Assembly: GCF_013002705.1 (NCBI RefSeq)
Contig: NZ_JABEND010000001.1
Coordinates: forward strand, 682,001 to 746,000
Direction of reading: 5' to 3'
Source: Nakamurella aerolata
Lineage (GTDB): Bacteria; Actinomycetota; Actinomycetes; Mycobacteriales; Nakamurellaceae
DNA length: 64,000 nt
Made by a program: the position numbers and the translations under genes. Below are positions 45,864 through 55,553 of the stretch, piece after piece. The notes under the pieces are model-generated. The model searched no databases, was not told the DNA's origin, and saw only the letters and a list, made by a program, of their open reading frames with translations. Position 1 is the stretch's first letter. Each line of letters opens with the position of its first letter.

Positions 45864-46610
45864 TCAAGCCGGGCGAGGTGGCTGCCGGCCGGCCAGGAAC
45901 GGATTGCCGGCCCGTTCGGCGCCGATGGTCGAGGTAGGGCCGTGGCCGGGCAGGATCACCGCATCGTCCGGCCGGGTGAGCAACCGCCGGCCGATCGAAT
46001 CGAGCAGTTGCGCCGAGTCGCCGCCGGGCAGGTCGGTGCGGCCGATGGACCCGGCGAACAGGGTGTCGCCGGTGAACAGGATCTCCGGGTGCGCGGTATC
46101 GCGGTCGGATCCGGTACCGCTGTCGGATCCAGTACCGCCGGCGGCGAGCCGGTACACCACCGAGCCGGGGGTGTGGCCAGGGGTGTGGTCGACGGCCAGG
46201 GTCAACCCGGCCAGCTGCACCGACTCGTCTTCCCCGGCCCGGCCGAGCAACTGCAACTGGGGGGGACGCAGGCCCTGCAGCGCCTCCGGCCGAACGATCT
46301 GCTCCAACGCCAACGCGAGTTCGTCGTTGAGGCCGGACTTGGGATCGTCGAGCAGGTGTTCGTCGCCGGCGTGGATCAGCACCGGCACGTCGTACTCGGC
46401 ACCGACCGCCGCCGCCGACGCGACGTGATCAAGATGCCCGTGGGTGAGCAGCACCGCCGCCGGGGTGATCTGGTTCAGCTGCACCGCCTGCCGCACCATG
46501 CCGAGCGCGTCCTCACCGGGGTCGACGATGACGCCGGGCGCGCCGCGGTCGGCGGCCACCAGGTAGCAGTTGGCCTGGAACATCCCGGTCGGAAAGCCTG
46601 CAATCAGCAC
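45864..46610 (-). CDS. metallo-beta-lactamase-fold hydrolase (glyoxalase II-like, Rv2581c type)
   Basis: A 248-residue MBL-fold protein. It has the metal-binding THGHLDH motif, DHTPGHTPGS, FTGDTLFAGSIGRTDL and the terminal LPGHGP, all as in glyoxalase II and the Rv2581c group found beside hisS. The likely reaction is thioester hydrolysis, but the substrate is not certain. A short Gly/Ser/Asp/Thr insertion (GGTGSDSGTGSD) lies before the third metal ligand. The start is GTG, preceded by TAAGGT at six bases. It diverges from the cyclophilin gene. Confidence 0.92.
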   Translation of the reverse strand: MLIAGFPTGMFQANCYLVAADRGAPGVIVDPGEDALGMVRQAVQLNQITPAAVLLTHGHLDHVASAAAVGAEYDVPVLIHAGDEHLLDDPKSGLNDELALALEQIVRPEALQGLRPPQLQLLGRAGEDESVQLAGLTLAVDHTPGHTPGSVVYRLAAGGTGSDSGTGSDRDTAHPEILFTGDTLFAGSIGRTDLPGGDSAQLLDSIGRRLLTRPDDAVILPGHGPTSTIGAERAGNPFLAGRQPPRPA

Positions 46611-46777
46611 AGCGCCACCTTATGGCCGCCTTAGGCGGCACGCCGCCCTGCCCATCTCACACCGCTTTCTCACGTCGTCCCTGCGGCTTTGAACGCTCGC
46701 TGTGTTCAGGTTGGGCGGGCCCAGCAGTGCTCAGTACCGTCGGGCCCAGCGGTGTCGGGGCCGCCAGGTCCGTCACC

Positions 46778-46783
46778 TAGACT
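46778..46783 (+). promoter_or_regulatory. probable -10 box of the cyclophilin gene
   Basis: TAGACT is identical to the rnpB -10 hexamer and would place the transcription start near 46790, giving a leader of about 56 nt with an AGGAGG at 46833. Inferred from sequence only. Confidence 0.5.
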
Positions 46784-46845
46784 CAGCCGCCGGGGCTGCC
46801 GCAGGGTCGGCGGCCCACCCTTTGACTCACCCAGGAGGACCACCG

Positions 46846-47787
46846 GTGCCGAGCAATCAGCAGCGACGCGAAGCGGCCAGGCGAAAGCTGCAGCGGCAGC
46901 TCCAGCGCCGCGAGGCCGAACGCGCGCGCCGCCGCCGGGTCGCTCTGATCTCCGGGTCCGTCGCCGTTGTGGTGATCGCCGCCGGCGTGGTGTGGCTGGT
47001 CACCGCCAACCGCAACGACAACACCAACAACACCGCGGACGCCGCTGGTTCCAGCGCCGCGCAGTCGTCCGCCGCGCCGGACAACCCCTGCAACTACACC
47101 CCGGGCGGCAAGGCCGCCAAGGACGTCAAGCCGCCGACCAACGTCTCACCGGAGCGGACCGGCACCGTCGACGTCACCATCACCATGAACGGGCAGCCGG
47201 TCGAGGCCAGCCTCGACCGCGCCTCGGCGCCCTGCTCGGTGAACGCCTTCCTGTCGCTGGCCTCGCAGAACTTCTACTCCGACACCAGCTGCCACCGGCT
47301 CACCGCCGCACCGACACTGAACGCGCTGCAGTGCGGCGATCCGACCGGGACCGGTACCGGCACCCCCGGCTACTCGTTCCAGCCGACGCCACCGACCGGC
47401 GACAACGTGAAGTACCCGGTGGGCACCGTGGCCATGGCCACCGACGGCAGCATGGAGGGCTCGCAGTTCTTCATCGTGTACGGCGCCGCCGAGCTGCCGC
47501 CGCAGTACTCGATCATCGGCAAGGTGTCCGACGCCGGCATGAAGGTGATCGACGGCATCGCCGCCAAGGGCGTGCAGAACAACGCTCAGGACGGCAAGCC
47601 GGTCGCCGAGGCCAAGATCGACTCCGTCACCGTCCCCGAGCAGGCAGTCGTCGCCACCACCGCATGGCCGTCGTCCAGCGCGCCGTCGGAACCACCGATG
47701 CCGCCGGCGCCGGCCCCGTCCGGCGCCGGCGAGGCGAGCGGATCGGCCCCCGCCGGCACCGGCGCCGCTCCGGCGTCCAACAACTGA
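46846..47787 (+). CDS. membrane-anchored cyclophilin-type peptidyl-prolyl isomerase
   Basis: A 313-residue protein with an Arg-rich cytoplasmic N-terminus (about residues 5-30), one membrane helix (about 32-54) and an extracytoplasmic cyclophilin domain (TVDVTITMNGQPVEASLDRASAP, SCHRL, GTVAMA, GSQFFIVYG). A Pro/Ala/Ser-rich tail follows. Cyclophilins catalyse cis-trans isomerisation at proline; this one likely assists folding outside the membrane. It corresponds in position to M. tuberculosis ppiB (Rv2582), between the MBL gene and relA. GTG 46846 is supported by AGGAGG seven bases upstream. Confidence 0.94.
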   Translation: MPSNQQRREAARRKLQRQLQRREAERARRRRVALISGSVAVVVIAAGVVWLVTANRNDNTNNTADAAGSSAAQSSAAPDNPCNYTPGGKAAKDVKPPTNVSPERTGTVDVTITMNGQPVEASLDRASAPCSVNAFLSLASQNFYSDTSCHRLTAAPTLNALQCGDPTGTGTGTPGYSFQPTPPTGDNVKYPVGTVAMATDGSMEGSQFFIVYGAAELPPQYSIIGKVSDAGMKVIDGIAAKGVQNNAQDGKPVAEAKIDSVTVPEQAVVATTAWPSSSAPSEPPMPPAPAPSGAGEASGSAPAGTGAAPASNN

Positions 47788-47808
47788 CCGCGGAGCCCGG
47801 CCCCGTAA

Positions 47809-50130
47809 CTAGGCGCTGGTGACCCGGTAGACGTCGTAGACGCCGTCCACCGCGCGCACCGTGCGCAACAGGTGCCCGAGGTGCTTCGGGTCGGCCATCT
47901 CGAACGAGAACCGGCTGATGGCCATCCGGTCTTTGGACATCGACAGGTTCGCCGACAGGATGTTGACCTTCTCGTCGGCCAGGCTCTTGGTGATGTCCGA
48001 CAGCAGCCGGTGCCGGTCAAGTGCCTCCACCTGAATGGTCACCAGGAACACGCTGGCGAAGCTGGCGTCCCAGGAAACGTCGACCAGCCGCGCATGTTCG
48101 GCGCGCAGGGCGTCGGCGTTGGTGCAGTCGGTGCGGTGCACCGAGATCGCCCCGCCCTTGGTGACGAAGCCGAGGATCTCGTCGCCCGGCACCGGGGTGC
48201 AGCAGCGCGCGAGCTTCACCTGCAGGTCGGTGGCGCCGGCCACCAGCACCCCGGACGAGCCCTTGGCGACCCGGCGCCGCACCGTCGCCGGGGCGGACCG
48301 CTCGGCGATCTGCTCGCCGACCTCCTCGTCACCACCGATGACGCCAACCACCTTGGCCACAACGGTTTTCGCCGAAACATGGTTCTCGCCGACGGCCGCA
48401 TACAGCGCCGCGATGTCGCGGTAGCCGAGCTCGTGGGCGGCCTCAGCCATGGCCTGGTGGTTGATCAGCCGCTGTACCGGAAGTCCTTCGCGCCGAACGG
48501 CTTTGGCGATCGCGTCCTTACCGGACTCGATCGCCTCCTCGCGCCGCTCCTTGGCGAAGTACTGCCGGATCTTGGTCTTCGCGCGGGACGACTTGACGAA
48601 GCTGAGCCAGTCCCGGCTGGGCGCCGCGGTCTGCGCCTTTGACGTGAAGATCTCGACGATCTGGCCGCTGGCCAGCGTGCTCTCCAGCGCCACCAGCCGG
48701 CCGTCAACCTTGGCGCCGATGCAGCGGTGCCCCACCTCGGTGTGCACCGAATAGGCGAAGTCGACCGGCGTCGAACCCGCTGGGAGGGTGTGGATGTCGC
48801 CCTTCGGGGTGAAGACGAAGATCTCGCTCGAGGCCATCTCGAAGCGCAGGTTGTCCAAGAACTCGCTGGGGTCGCCGGCCTCGCGCTGCCAGTCGAGCAA
48901 CTGCCGCATCCAGGCCATTTCGTCGACGGTGGTGAGCGCGCCGGCGTGGGTGCCCTTGGTCTCTTTGTAGCGCCAGTGCGCGGCGATGCCGTACTCGGCG
49001 GTGTGGTGCATTTCCCTTGTGCGGATCTGGATCTCGAGGGGTTTGCCCTCCGGCCCGATCACCGTGGTGTGCAGCGACTGGTAGACCCCGAACCGCGGCT
49101 GGGCGATGTAGTCCTTGAACCGGCCGGGCATCGGCGCCCACATGGCATGCACAACACCCATCGCGGCGTAGCACTCGCGGACGCTGCCGACAATGATGCG
49201 CAGCGCCACCAGGTCGTGGATCTCGTCGAACTCCCGGCCCCGCACCTGCATCTTCTGATAGATCGAGAAGTAATGCTTGCCGCGGCCGACCACCTCGGCG
49301 GGGATCTTCGCCGCGCTGAGCTCGGCGCTGACCTGCTCCTTGACGGTGGCGAGGTAGGTGTCGCGGGAGGGCGCCCGGTCGGCGACCAGCCGGACGATCT
49401 CGTCGTACCGCTTGGCGTGCAGAATCGCGAACGCCAGGTCTTCCAGTTCCCACTTGATGGTGGCCATGCCCAGCCGATGCGCCAGCGGCGCAAGCACTTC
49501 CAGCGTCTCCTTGGCCTTGCGCGCCTGCTTCTCCGGCGGCAGGAACCGCATGGTGCGCATGTTGTGCAGCCGGTCGGCCAGCTTGATCACCAGCACCCGC
49601 GGGTCCTGCGCCATGGCGATGATCATCTTGCGGATGGTCTCGGCCTCGGTGGCGTCGCCGTAGCGCACCTTGTCGAGCTTGGTGACCCCGTCCACCAGGT
49701 TGGCGATCTCGGTACCGAAGTCACGTTCGGCGTCGGCGTAGGTGTACGGGGTGTCTTCGACGGTGTCGTGCAGCAGCGCCGCCACCAGCGTCGTGGTGTC
49801 CATGCCGAGGTCGGCCAGAATGGTGGCGACCGCGAGCGGGTGGGTGATGTACGGGTCGCCGGACTTGCGGAACTGACCCTCGTGCGCAACCGCCGCCACC
49901 TCGAAGGCGCGCTGCAGCACCTTCAGGTCGGCCTTCGGGTGCAGGCTGCGGTGCGCGGCGAACAGCGGCTCGAGCACGGTGCGGCCGGGGCTGGCCGGGC
50001 CGGCCTGCCGCTGCCCGCTCATCCGGCGCGCGATCCGGGCCCGCACCCGGCGGGTGGCCGACGGCTGCTCGGCGTCAGCGGCGGGGGTTGCCGGGCCGCC
50101 CGATGAGTTCTGCAGGTCTGGACTGGCCAC
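47809..50130 (-). CDS. relA: bifunctional (p)ppGpp synthetase/hydrolase
   Basis: A 773-residue Rel protein, which makes and degrades the stringent-response alarmone (p)ppGpp. The hydrolase HD motif is intact (LLHDTVEDT, about residue 121). The synthetase domain has [12 protein letters not shown] and [14 protein letters not shown] ([21 protein letters not shown]), helical, zinc-finger-like ([13 protein letters not shown]) and ACT domains follow. I chose GTG 50130 because GGAGGTGG lies immediately upstream; a TTG six codons earlier would bury this ribosome-binding site. The usual neighbour apt is absent between relA and secF. Confidence 0.97.
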   Translation of the reverse strand: MASPDLQNSSGGPATPAADAEQPSATRRVRARIARRMSGQRQAGPASPGRTVLEPLFAAHRSLHPKADLKVLQRAFEVAAVAHEGQFRKSGDPYITHPLAVATILADLGMDTTTLVAALLHDTVEDTPYTYADAERDFGTEIANLVDGVTKLDKVRYGDATEAETIRKMIIAMAQDPRVLVIKLADRLHNMRTMRFLPPEKQARKAKETLEVLAPLAHRLGMATIKWELEDLAFAILHAKRYDEIVRLVADRAPSRDTYLATVKEQVSAELSAAKIPAEVVGRGKHYFSIYQKMQVRGREFDEIHDLVALRIIVGSVRECYAAMGVVHAMWAPMPGRFKDYIAQPRFGVYQSLHTTVIGPEGKPLEIQIRTREMHHTAEYGIAAHWRYKETKGTHAGALTTVDEMAWMRQLLDWQREAGDPSEFLDNLRFEMASSEIFVFTPKGDIHTLPAGSTPVDFAYSVHTEVGHRCIGAKVDGRLVALESTLASGQIVEIFTSKAQTAAPSRDWLSFVKSSRAKTKIRQYFAKERREEAIESGKDAIAKAVRREGLPVQRLINHQAMAEAAHELGYRDIAALYAAVGENHVSAKTVVAKVVGVIGGDEEVGEQIAERSAPATVRRRVAKGSSGVLVAGATDLQVKLARCCTPVPGDEILGFVTKGGAISVHRTDCTNADALRAEHARLVDVSWDASFASVFLVTIQVEALDRHRLLSDITKSLADEKVNILSANLSMSKDRMAISRFSFEMADPKHLGHLLRTVRAVDGVYDVYRVTSA

Positions 50131-50196
50131 GTCGCCACCTCCGCTCAAGCGTGTGAATACCGAAGGTGCCAGCCTATCCGCGCGGGCCGGCGAGCG

Positions 50197-51525
50197 TCAG
50201 TGTCGGCGTTTGCCGGTGGGCCGCGCCCCCGGCTTGGGGCGGTTGCCGACCCCGGGCCGGGTCGGGCGCGGCGCGGCGAACACGTCCGTCCCCGACTCAA
50301 GATCGCTGAGCTGCACCCCGGGACGGGCCGGCGGTGCCGCTGCGTCCACCGCATCGTCGCCGGTCGCGGCAGCGTCGGTGGCCGTCGCGGTCTTGGTGGT
50401 CGACACCGCCGCCGAGCCGCTGGTCGCCTTCTTCTTGCCGGTCCTGGCACCGGCGGCCGGGGTGGTGTAACCGACCGGGTCGCCGACCGCGTCGACCAGC
50501 AGCCCGTCGGCGGCGCGGCGCTGCTGCACTCTGCGGGTGTGCGCCTTGATCGCCGACTCCCTGGTGCGCAGGTCGACCGCCATCGGCACCGCGACGAACA
50601 GCGACGAGTAGGCGCCGACGATCATGCCGATCAGCTGCACCAGCGCCAGGTCCTTCATGGTGCCGGAGCCGATCAGCGCGATACCGGCCACCAGCAGCCC
50701 GGCCACCGGCAGCAGCGCGATGAGCGAGGTGTTGATCGACCGCATCAGGGTCTGGTTGACGGCCAGGTTGGCCGCCTCGGCGTAGGTCCGCCGGTTCAGC
50801 GACAGCAGGCCCTTGGTGTTCTCCTGCACCTTGTCGAACACCACAACGGTGTCGTAGAGCGAGAAGCCGAGGATGGTGAGCAACCCGATCACCGTTGCCG
50901 GGCTGAGCTCGAATCCGACCAGGGCGTACACCCCTGCGGTGATGATCAGCACCTGGACGGTGGACGCCACGGCGGCCACCGACGCTCGCCATTCGTATCG
51001 GATCCAGATGAAGATGGCGACGGCGATGAGGAAGACGATCACCGAGATGATCGCCTGCTTCGACACCTCGTTGCCCCAGGTGCCGGACACCTGCGATGCG
51101 GTGATCTGGCTCAGCGGCAGGTGGAAGGTCTCGCTGATCGCGTTGCTGGCGTCCTGGACCTGCCTTGCGCCCTCGCCGGTGGACGAGTCCAGCGGCAGGG
51201 TGGCCTGCAGGCTGGACGTCACGCTCTGCACGGTGACGTCGCTGTCGCCGGTGGCGTCGGCGATCACCCTGGAGAGCTCCGCCCGGTCCACCGGCTGCCC
51301 TGCGGTGGGCGTGACGGTGATCTGGGTGCCGCCGGCGAAGTCGATGCTCAGGTTGAAGCCGCGCACCAGCACGATCAGGATCGACGCCAGCACCAGCCCG
51401 ATCGCGACGATGTAGTAGACGCGGCGCGGCTTGAGAATGTCGAACGCGCCGGTGCCGGTGGACAGCCGCGACAGGAAGCTGTCCTTGCCGGTGCCGACCG
51501 GTGCACCTGTGGTGGGTTCGGTCAT
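50197..51525 (-). CDS. secF: protein translocase subunit SecF
   Basis: A 442-residue RND-related Sec accessory protein. It has a first membrane helix, the SIDFAGGTQITV motif, an extracytoplasmic P1 domain, and five further helices with GFSLYDTVVVFDKVQEN and a later NQTLMRSINTSLIALLP. With SecD it uses the proton gradient to help complete export. About 140 C-terminal residues are a cytoplasmic Ala/Thr/Pro/Lys-rich tail, longer than in E. coli. It follows secD by three bases. Confidence 0.97.
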   Translation of the reverse strand: MTEPTTGAPVGTGKDSFLSRLSTGTGAFDILKPRRVYYIVAIGLVLASILIVLVRGFNLSIDFAGGTQITVTPTAGQPVDRAELSRVIADATGDSDVTVQSVTSSLQATLPLDSSTGEGARQVQDASNAISETFHLPLSQITASQVSGTWGNEVSKQAIISVIVFLIAVAIFIWIRYEWRASVAAVASTVQVLIITAGVYALVGFELSPATVIGLLTILGFSLYDTVVVFDKVQENTKGLLSLNRRTYAEAANLAVNQTLMRSINTSLIALLPVAGLLVAGIALIGSGTMKDLALVQLIGMIVGAYSSLFVAVPMAVDLRTRESAIKAHTRRVQQRRAADGLLVDAVGDPVGYTTPAAGARTGKKKATSGSAAVSTTKTATATDAAATGDDAVDAAAPPARPGVQLSDLESGTDVFAAPRPTRPGVGNRPKPGARPTGKRRH

Positions 51526-51528
51526 GGC

Positions 51529-53478
51529 TCAGGCCTCCTTCGCCACGAGTCGGGAGGTGGCGGCGCGGTGCCGTGCGCCGGCTTCGGCGACGGCGCCGAG
51601 GCCGGAGTACTTTGCCGAGCGGAACAGTCGCGAGTCGGCCGCCAGCGCCACCGCCGGGTGCGTCACCAGGAACACCACCACCAGGTCGAGCACGGTGGAA
51701 AGGCCGAGGGTGAACGCGAAACCCTTCACATCGCCGACGGCGAGCACGTACAGGATCACCGCGGACAGGAAGGTGACGGCGTCCGCGGACAGAATGGTGC
51801 GCTTGGCCCTGGCCCAGCCGCGGGGTACGGCACTGCGGAAGCTGCGGCCCTCGCGGACCTCGTCCTTGAGTCGTTCGAAGTAGACGACGAACGAGTCGGC
51901 GGTGATACCGATCGCGATGATCAGACCGGCAACACCGGCCATGTCGAGGCTGAGGCCGATCCAGCGGCCCAGCAGCACCATCACCGCGTACACCAAAATG
52001 CCGGAAAGGATCAGCGAGGCGACGGTGATGACGCCCAGCATCCGGTAGTAGATGAGGCAGTAGATGACCACCAGCAGCAACCCGATGCCACCGGCGATCA
52101 GGCCGGCGACCAGCGACTCGGAGCCGACCTCGGCGCTGATGGTGTCCACCTTCTCCTCGGTGAACTTCAGCGGCAGCGAGCCGAACTTCAGCGCGTTCGC
52201 GAGCTGGGTGGCGCTCTGCTGGGTGAAGTCGCCGCTCACCTCGGTCTGCCCGCCGGGAATGTAGGCCTGGATGGCGGGCGCGGACAGCACCTCACCGTCG
52301 AGGGTGAACGCCGTCTGCTTCTGGATGTTGGCCGCGGTGTAGGTCGCCCAGACGCCCGCCCCGGTGCTGTCGAACTGCATGTTGATGACCCAACCGTTAC
52401 CGCGCGGGTTCGGCCCTGCGTTCGCGCTGTCGATCTGCGAGCCGGGGATCAGCGTCTTCTCCAGCACGTACATGGCGGTGACGGCCTGGTCGCCGGAGCC
52501 GATGGTGCCACAGGCCAGCAGCGGCTTTTCCGGGTCGTCGTTGCCGATCCAGCGCGGGTCGTTGATGTCTTTGCAGGTGAGCTGACCGCTGGCCAGGCTC
52601 TGCGCTGCCGCGGTCTGCCAAGCGGTGAAGGCCGCTTCGGTGTTGCCCTGCGGCTGGATCGGAATCTTGGGGTCGCTGCCGGCCGGGAACACCCCGCCCT
52701 TGGGAGCGGCGCTGGAACTGGCCGCCGTGCTCGCCGGGCCGGATGCGGCCGCCGAGCTGGCGGGCGCGCCGGACGCCGCAGCTGCGGACGCCGGGGCGCT
52801 GGACGCCGGCGGGGCGGCGGCGCTGCCGCTGGGGGCCGGCGAGGTGGCGGCAGCGGCGGGGCGCAGACCCTGACCGGAGGCGGCGGCGCCGGACGTCGGT
52901 GCGCCCGAGGCGATGGTGGGCGCGGCGGTGGCAGCAGTGGTGGGCGGCGCGGCCGATGCGGCCGGGGCGCTGGGAATCGGCGGCGGGTTGGAGAGCGTCT
53001 CGCCGACGGCGCTGCGGGTGGTCTCCGCGAAGCTGCTGGACGGGCCGGAGGTGGTGGCGCCGGTACTGGAGGTCTGGTCCGGCAGCGCCGTCATGTCCGG
53101 CACCGGTTGGCCAACCACCGGACGGATGTTCAGGATGGCGGAGCGGGTCAGCCCGGCGAGCGCCTCATCGGTTCCCGGGACGGTGACGACCAGCTGCCTG
53201 GCGCCGTCCACCTGCACCTGGGCGCCGGCCACACCGGATCCGTTGACCCGGTTCTCCATGATCACCCTGGCCTGCTGCATGGACTCCCGCGGCGGATCGC
53301 CGCCGCCGAGCAGGCTGGCGCCCAGCGTCACCCTGGTTCCGCCCTGCAGGTCGATGCCAAGCTTGGGAGCGTTGGAGCCCGGGGTGAAAAACACCAATCC
53401 GTACAAGAGCACCACCAGGGCACCGAAGATGCCCAGATGCAGCCATGGCCGGAACTTGCCGGCTTGCGGAGTTGCCAC
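51529..53478 (-). CDS. secD: protein translocase subunit SecD with long low-complexity insertion
   Basis: A 649-residue Sec accessory membrane protein. It has helix 1 (about 13-33), the KLGIDLQGGTRVTL motif, the P1 periplasmic domain, and a C-terminal five-helix block with GITADSFVVYFERLKDEVREG. Residues about 134-260 are an Ala/Ser/Pro/Thr-rich, presumably unstructured insertion within the extracytoplasmic domain; the flanking P1 sequence is intact. The gene belongs to a yajC-secD-secF run, 110 bases after yajC. Confidence 0.96.
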   Translation of the reverse strand: MATPQAGKFRPWLHLGIFGALVVLLYGLVFFTPGSNAPKLGIDLQGGTRVTLGASLLGGGDPPRESMQQARVIMENRVNGSGVAGAQVQVDGARQLVVTVPGTDEALAGLTRSAILNIRPVVGQPVPDMTALPDQTSSTGATTSGPSSSFAETTRSAVGETLSNPPPIPSAPAASAAPPTTAATAAPTIASGAPTSGAAASGQGLRPAAAATSPAPSGSAAAPPASSAPASAAAASGAPASSAAASGPASTAASSSAAPKGGVFPAGSDPKIPIQPQGNTEAAFTAWQTAAAQSLASGQLTCKDINDPRWIGNDDPEKPLLACGTIGSGDQAVTAMYVLEKTLIPGSQIDSANAGPNPRGNGWVINMQFDSTGAGVWATYTAANIQKQTAFTLDGEVLSAPAIQAYIPGGQTEVSGDFTQQSATQLANALKFGSLPLKFTEEKVDTISAEVGSESLVAGLIAGGIGLLLVVIYCLIYYRMLGVITVASLILSGILVYAVMVLLGRWIGLSLDMAGVAGLIIAIGITADSFVVYFERLKDEVREGRSFRSAVPRGWARAKRTILSADAVTFLSAVILYVLAVGDVKGFAFTLGLSTVLDLVVVFLVTHPAVALAADSRLFRSAKYSGLGAVAEAGARHRAATSRLVAKEA

Positions 53479-53588
53479 TTCGTGCCTTTTCTCGGTCTGG
53501 ACGCGCTACCGGCACCGGGCAACCACGGGCTGCTCGCGCCGACATCTTCGGGCGAAGGACGGTTCTACAGCCCGGACGAACGTGGAGC

Positions 53589-54011
53589 CTAGCCGATGTC
53601 GCCGCGACGCTTGTCGAGGCTGATCCCGTCGGCGTCGCTGACCCCGTCGGTGGAGCGGCTCTGCAACTCGCCGTTCAGCTGGTAGCTGCCGTCGGTGCCC
53701 GAGACCGCACCGGTGGCCGAAGTGCCGTCGACGGCGTCGGTGCCGCCGGCCTTGGGGACGACGACCTCACGCACCGCGGCCCGCACCCAGGTGGTGCGCA
53801 GGCCGGGGGCGATCTCCAGCTCGATGGTGTCGTCGGCGACGGCGGTGACATCGCCGTACAAGCCCGAGGTGGTCATCACCCTGGTACCGGGGACGATCGA
53901 CTCCTGCATCTTCTGCTGCTCGGCGGCCATCCGCTTCTGCTTCTTGACGCTGAAGTACATCATCGCGCCGAGTGCCAGGATCATCACAATCGGCAGCAGC
54001 ATGGTTTCCAT
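53589..54011 (-). CDS. yajC: Sec translocon accessory protein YajC
   Basis: A 140-residue protein with an N-terminal membrane helix (LLPIVMILALGAMMYFSV), the conserved KKQKRMAAEQQKMQESIVPGTRVMTTSGLYGDV and a beta-rich cytoplasmic domain. The C-terminal ~45 residues are Gly/Ser/Thr/Asp-rich and poorly conserved. YajC associates with SecDF. ATG 54011 has GGGAG eight bases upstream. Confidence 0.95.
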   Translation of the reverse strand: METMLLPIVMILALGAMMYFSVKKQKRMAAEQQKMQESIVPGTRVMTTSGLYGDVTAVADDTIELEIAPGLRTTWVRAAVREVVVPKAGGTDAVDGTSATGAVSGTDGSYQLNGELQSRSTDGVSDADGISLDKRRGDIG

Positions 54012-54101
54012 GGGTGAAGCTCCCTCAAGTCTGCGGGGTGGGTCAGGCCTTGTGACCTGCAACGCACATCCCGATCAACAGTACCGGAGTATCGCGGCCG
54101 A

Positions 54102-55553
54102 TCAGTCGCCGAACAGGCCGGGATCGGCGCCCGGCGCGGCCGGACCGGCCAACCCCAGATGCTGCCAGGCGGCCGGTGTCGCCACCCGGCCGCTGGCGGT
54201 GCGGGCCAGCATGCCGATCCGCACCAGGTACGGCTCACATACCTCTTCGACGGTGGCCGGCTCCTCGCCGACAGCCACCGCCAGCGTCTTCAGCCCGACC
54301 GGTCCCCCGCCGAAGCTGCGGCACAGCGCGGTGAGCACCGCCCGGTCCAGCCGGTCGAGCCCGAGTTCGTCGACGTCGTAGACGGTGAGCGCCTGCCGCG
54401 CCACCGCCCGGTCCACCGCCGCCGCCGCATCACCGGCCTGCACCTGGGCGAAGTCACGGACCCGGCGCAGCAGCCGGTTGGCGATCCGCGGGGTGCCCCG
54501 GGAGCGCCCGGCGATCTCGGCCGCGCCGTCGGCCCGCAGCTCGACGTTCAGGATGCCGGCGGCGCGGCGCAGCACGGTGGCCAGCTCGTCCGGCGCATAG
54601 AACTCGAGGTGCCCGGTGAAGCCGAACCGGTCGCGCAGCGGCGAGGTGAGCTGGCCGGCCCTCGTGGTGGCACCGACCAGGGTGAACGGTGCCAGCTCCA
54701 GCGGAATGCTGGTGGCGCCGGGCCCCTTGCCGACCACCACGTCGACCCTGAAGTCCTCCATCGCCAGGTACAGCAGTTCTTCCGCCGGACGGGCGATCCG
54801 GTGGATCTCGTCGATGAACAGCACGTCACCGTCCGAGAGGTTGGACAACATCGCCGCGAGGTCGCCGGCCCGTTCCAGCGCCGGGCCGGACGTGACCCGC
54901 AGGGTCGACCCCAGCTCGGCGGCGATGATCATCGCCAGCGACGTCTTGCCCAACCCTGGCGGGCCGGACAGCAGCACGTGGTCCGGCACCGTTCCGCGCA
55001 GCTTGGCCCCGGCGAGCACCAGCTCCAACTGCTGCCGAACCCGTTGCTGCCCAACAAATTCGGTGAGGTCCTTGGGCCGCAGCGAGGCCTCGATGTCGGT
55101 GTCGGTCGCGGTCAGTCCCGGGTCGCTGACCGACAGCGGTTCCGGCTCCGTCACCGCGACCACCTTGTCCTTCAGCTCGAGCACCAACCGTTCAGCGCCC
55201 TTCTTGCCGATCCCGGGGGCGCGGGTGAGCATCGCGGTGTCGCCCGCGGCCAGCGCGGCGCTGAGCTCGTCCGGATCGAACACCGCCAGCAGGGCCAGCG
55301 CGATCTTCGGCCCGACCCCCGATACCGACTGCACCAGCTCGAACAGTTCCTTGGCCGGGCGGTCGGCGAAGCCGTACAGCGTCATCGAATCCTCACGCAC
55401 CACCAGCGTGGTGGCGAGCGTGACCGTCTCACCGGCGGTCAACGCACCCAGCGTCGCCGGCGTTGCCCGCACCGCGTAGCCGACGCCGCCGACGTCCAGC
55501 ACCAGATGGTCGAGCGCGATCGTCTGCACGCTGCCCCGCAATGCCGCGATCAT
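54102..55553 (-). CDS. RuvA-RuvB fusion protein (RuvA domain III missing)
   Basis: One uninterrupted 483-codon frame. Residues 1-~133 are RuvA domains I and II: OB fold MIAALRGSV, acidic-pin Glu54-Asp55 in [12 protein letters not shown], and helix-hairpin-helix motifs [15 protein letters not shown] and [20 protein letters not shown]. RuvB follows directly from about residue 134: Walker [11 protein letters not shown] (196-205), Walker B FIDEIHR (246-252), Arg finger region PLRDRFGF, and sensor 2 [17 protein letters not shown]. RuvA domain III, which in known systems docks on RuvB, is absent along with the ruvA stop. A GTG at 55154 matches the usual RuvB N-terminus and may also start free RuvB. 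The start overlaps the ruvC stop (ATGA). RuvAB drives Holliday-junction branch migration. Confidence 0.9.
   Translation of the reverse strand: MIAALRGSVQTIALDHLVLDVGGVGYAVRATPATLGALTAGETVTLATTLVVREDSMTLYGFADRPAKELFELVQSVSGVGPKIALALLAVFDPDELSAALAAGDTAMLTRAPGIGKKGAERLVLELKDKVVAVTEPEPLSVSDPGLTATDTDIEASLRPKDLTEFVGQQRVRQQLELVLAGAKLRGTVPDHVLLSGPPGLGKTSLAMIIAAELGSTLRVTSGPALERAGDLAAMLSNLSDGDVLFIDEIHRIARPAEELLYLAMEDFRVDVVVGKGPGATSIPLELAPFTLVGATTRAGQLTSPLRDRFGFTGHLEFYAPDELATVLRRAAGILNVELRADGAAEIAGRSRGTPRIANRLLRRVRDFAQVQAGDAAAAVDRAVARQALTVYDVDELGLDRLDRAVLTALCRSFGGGPVGLKTLAVAVGEEPATVEEVCEPYLVRIGMLARTASGRVATPAAWQHLGLAGPAAPGADPGLFGD

Noticed and set aside
55154-55553. ruvA as a separate gene with a frameshifted or hidden domain III
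   Set aside because: No frame between the RuvA helix-hairpin-helix region and the RuvB N-terminus encodes anything like domain III, and the two parts are about 20 residues apart, so there is no room for it.
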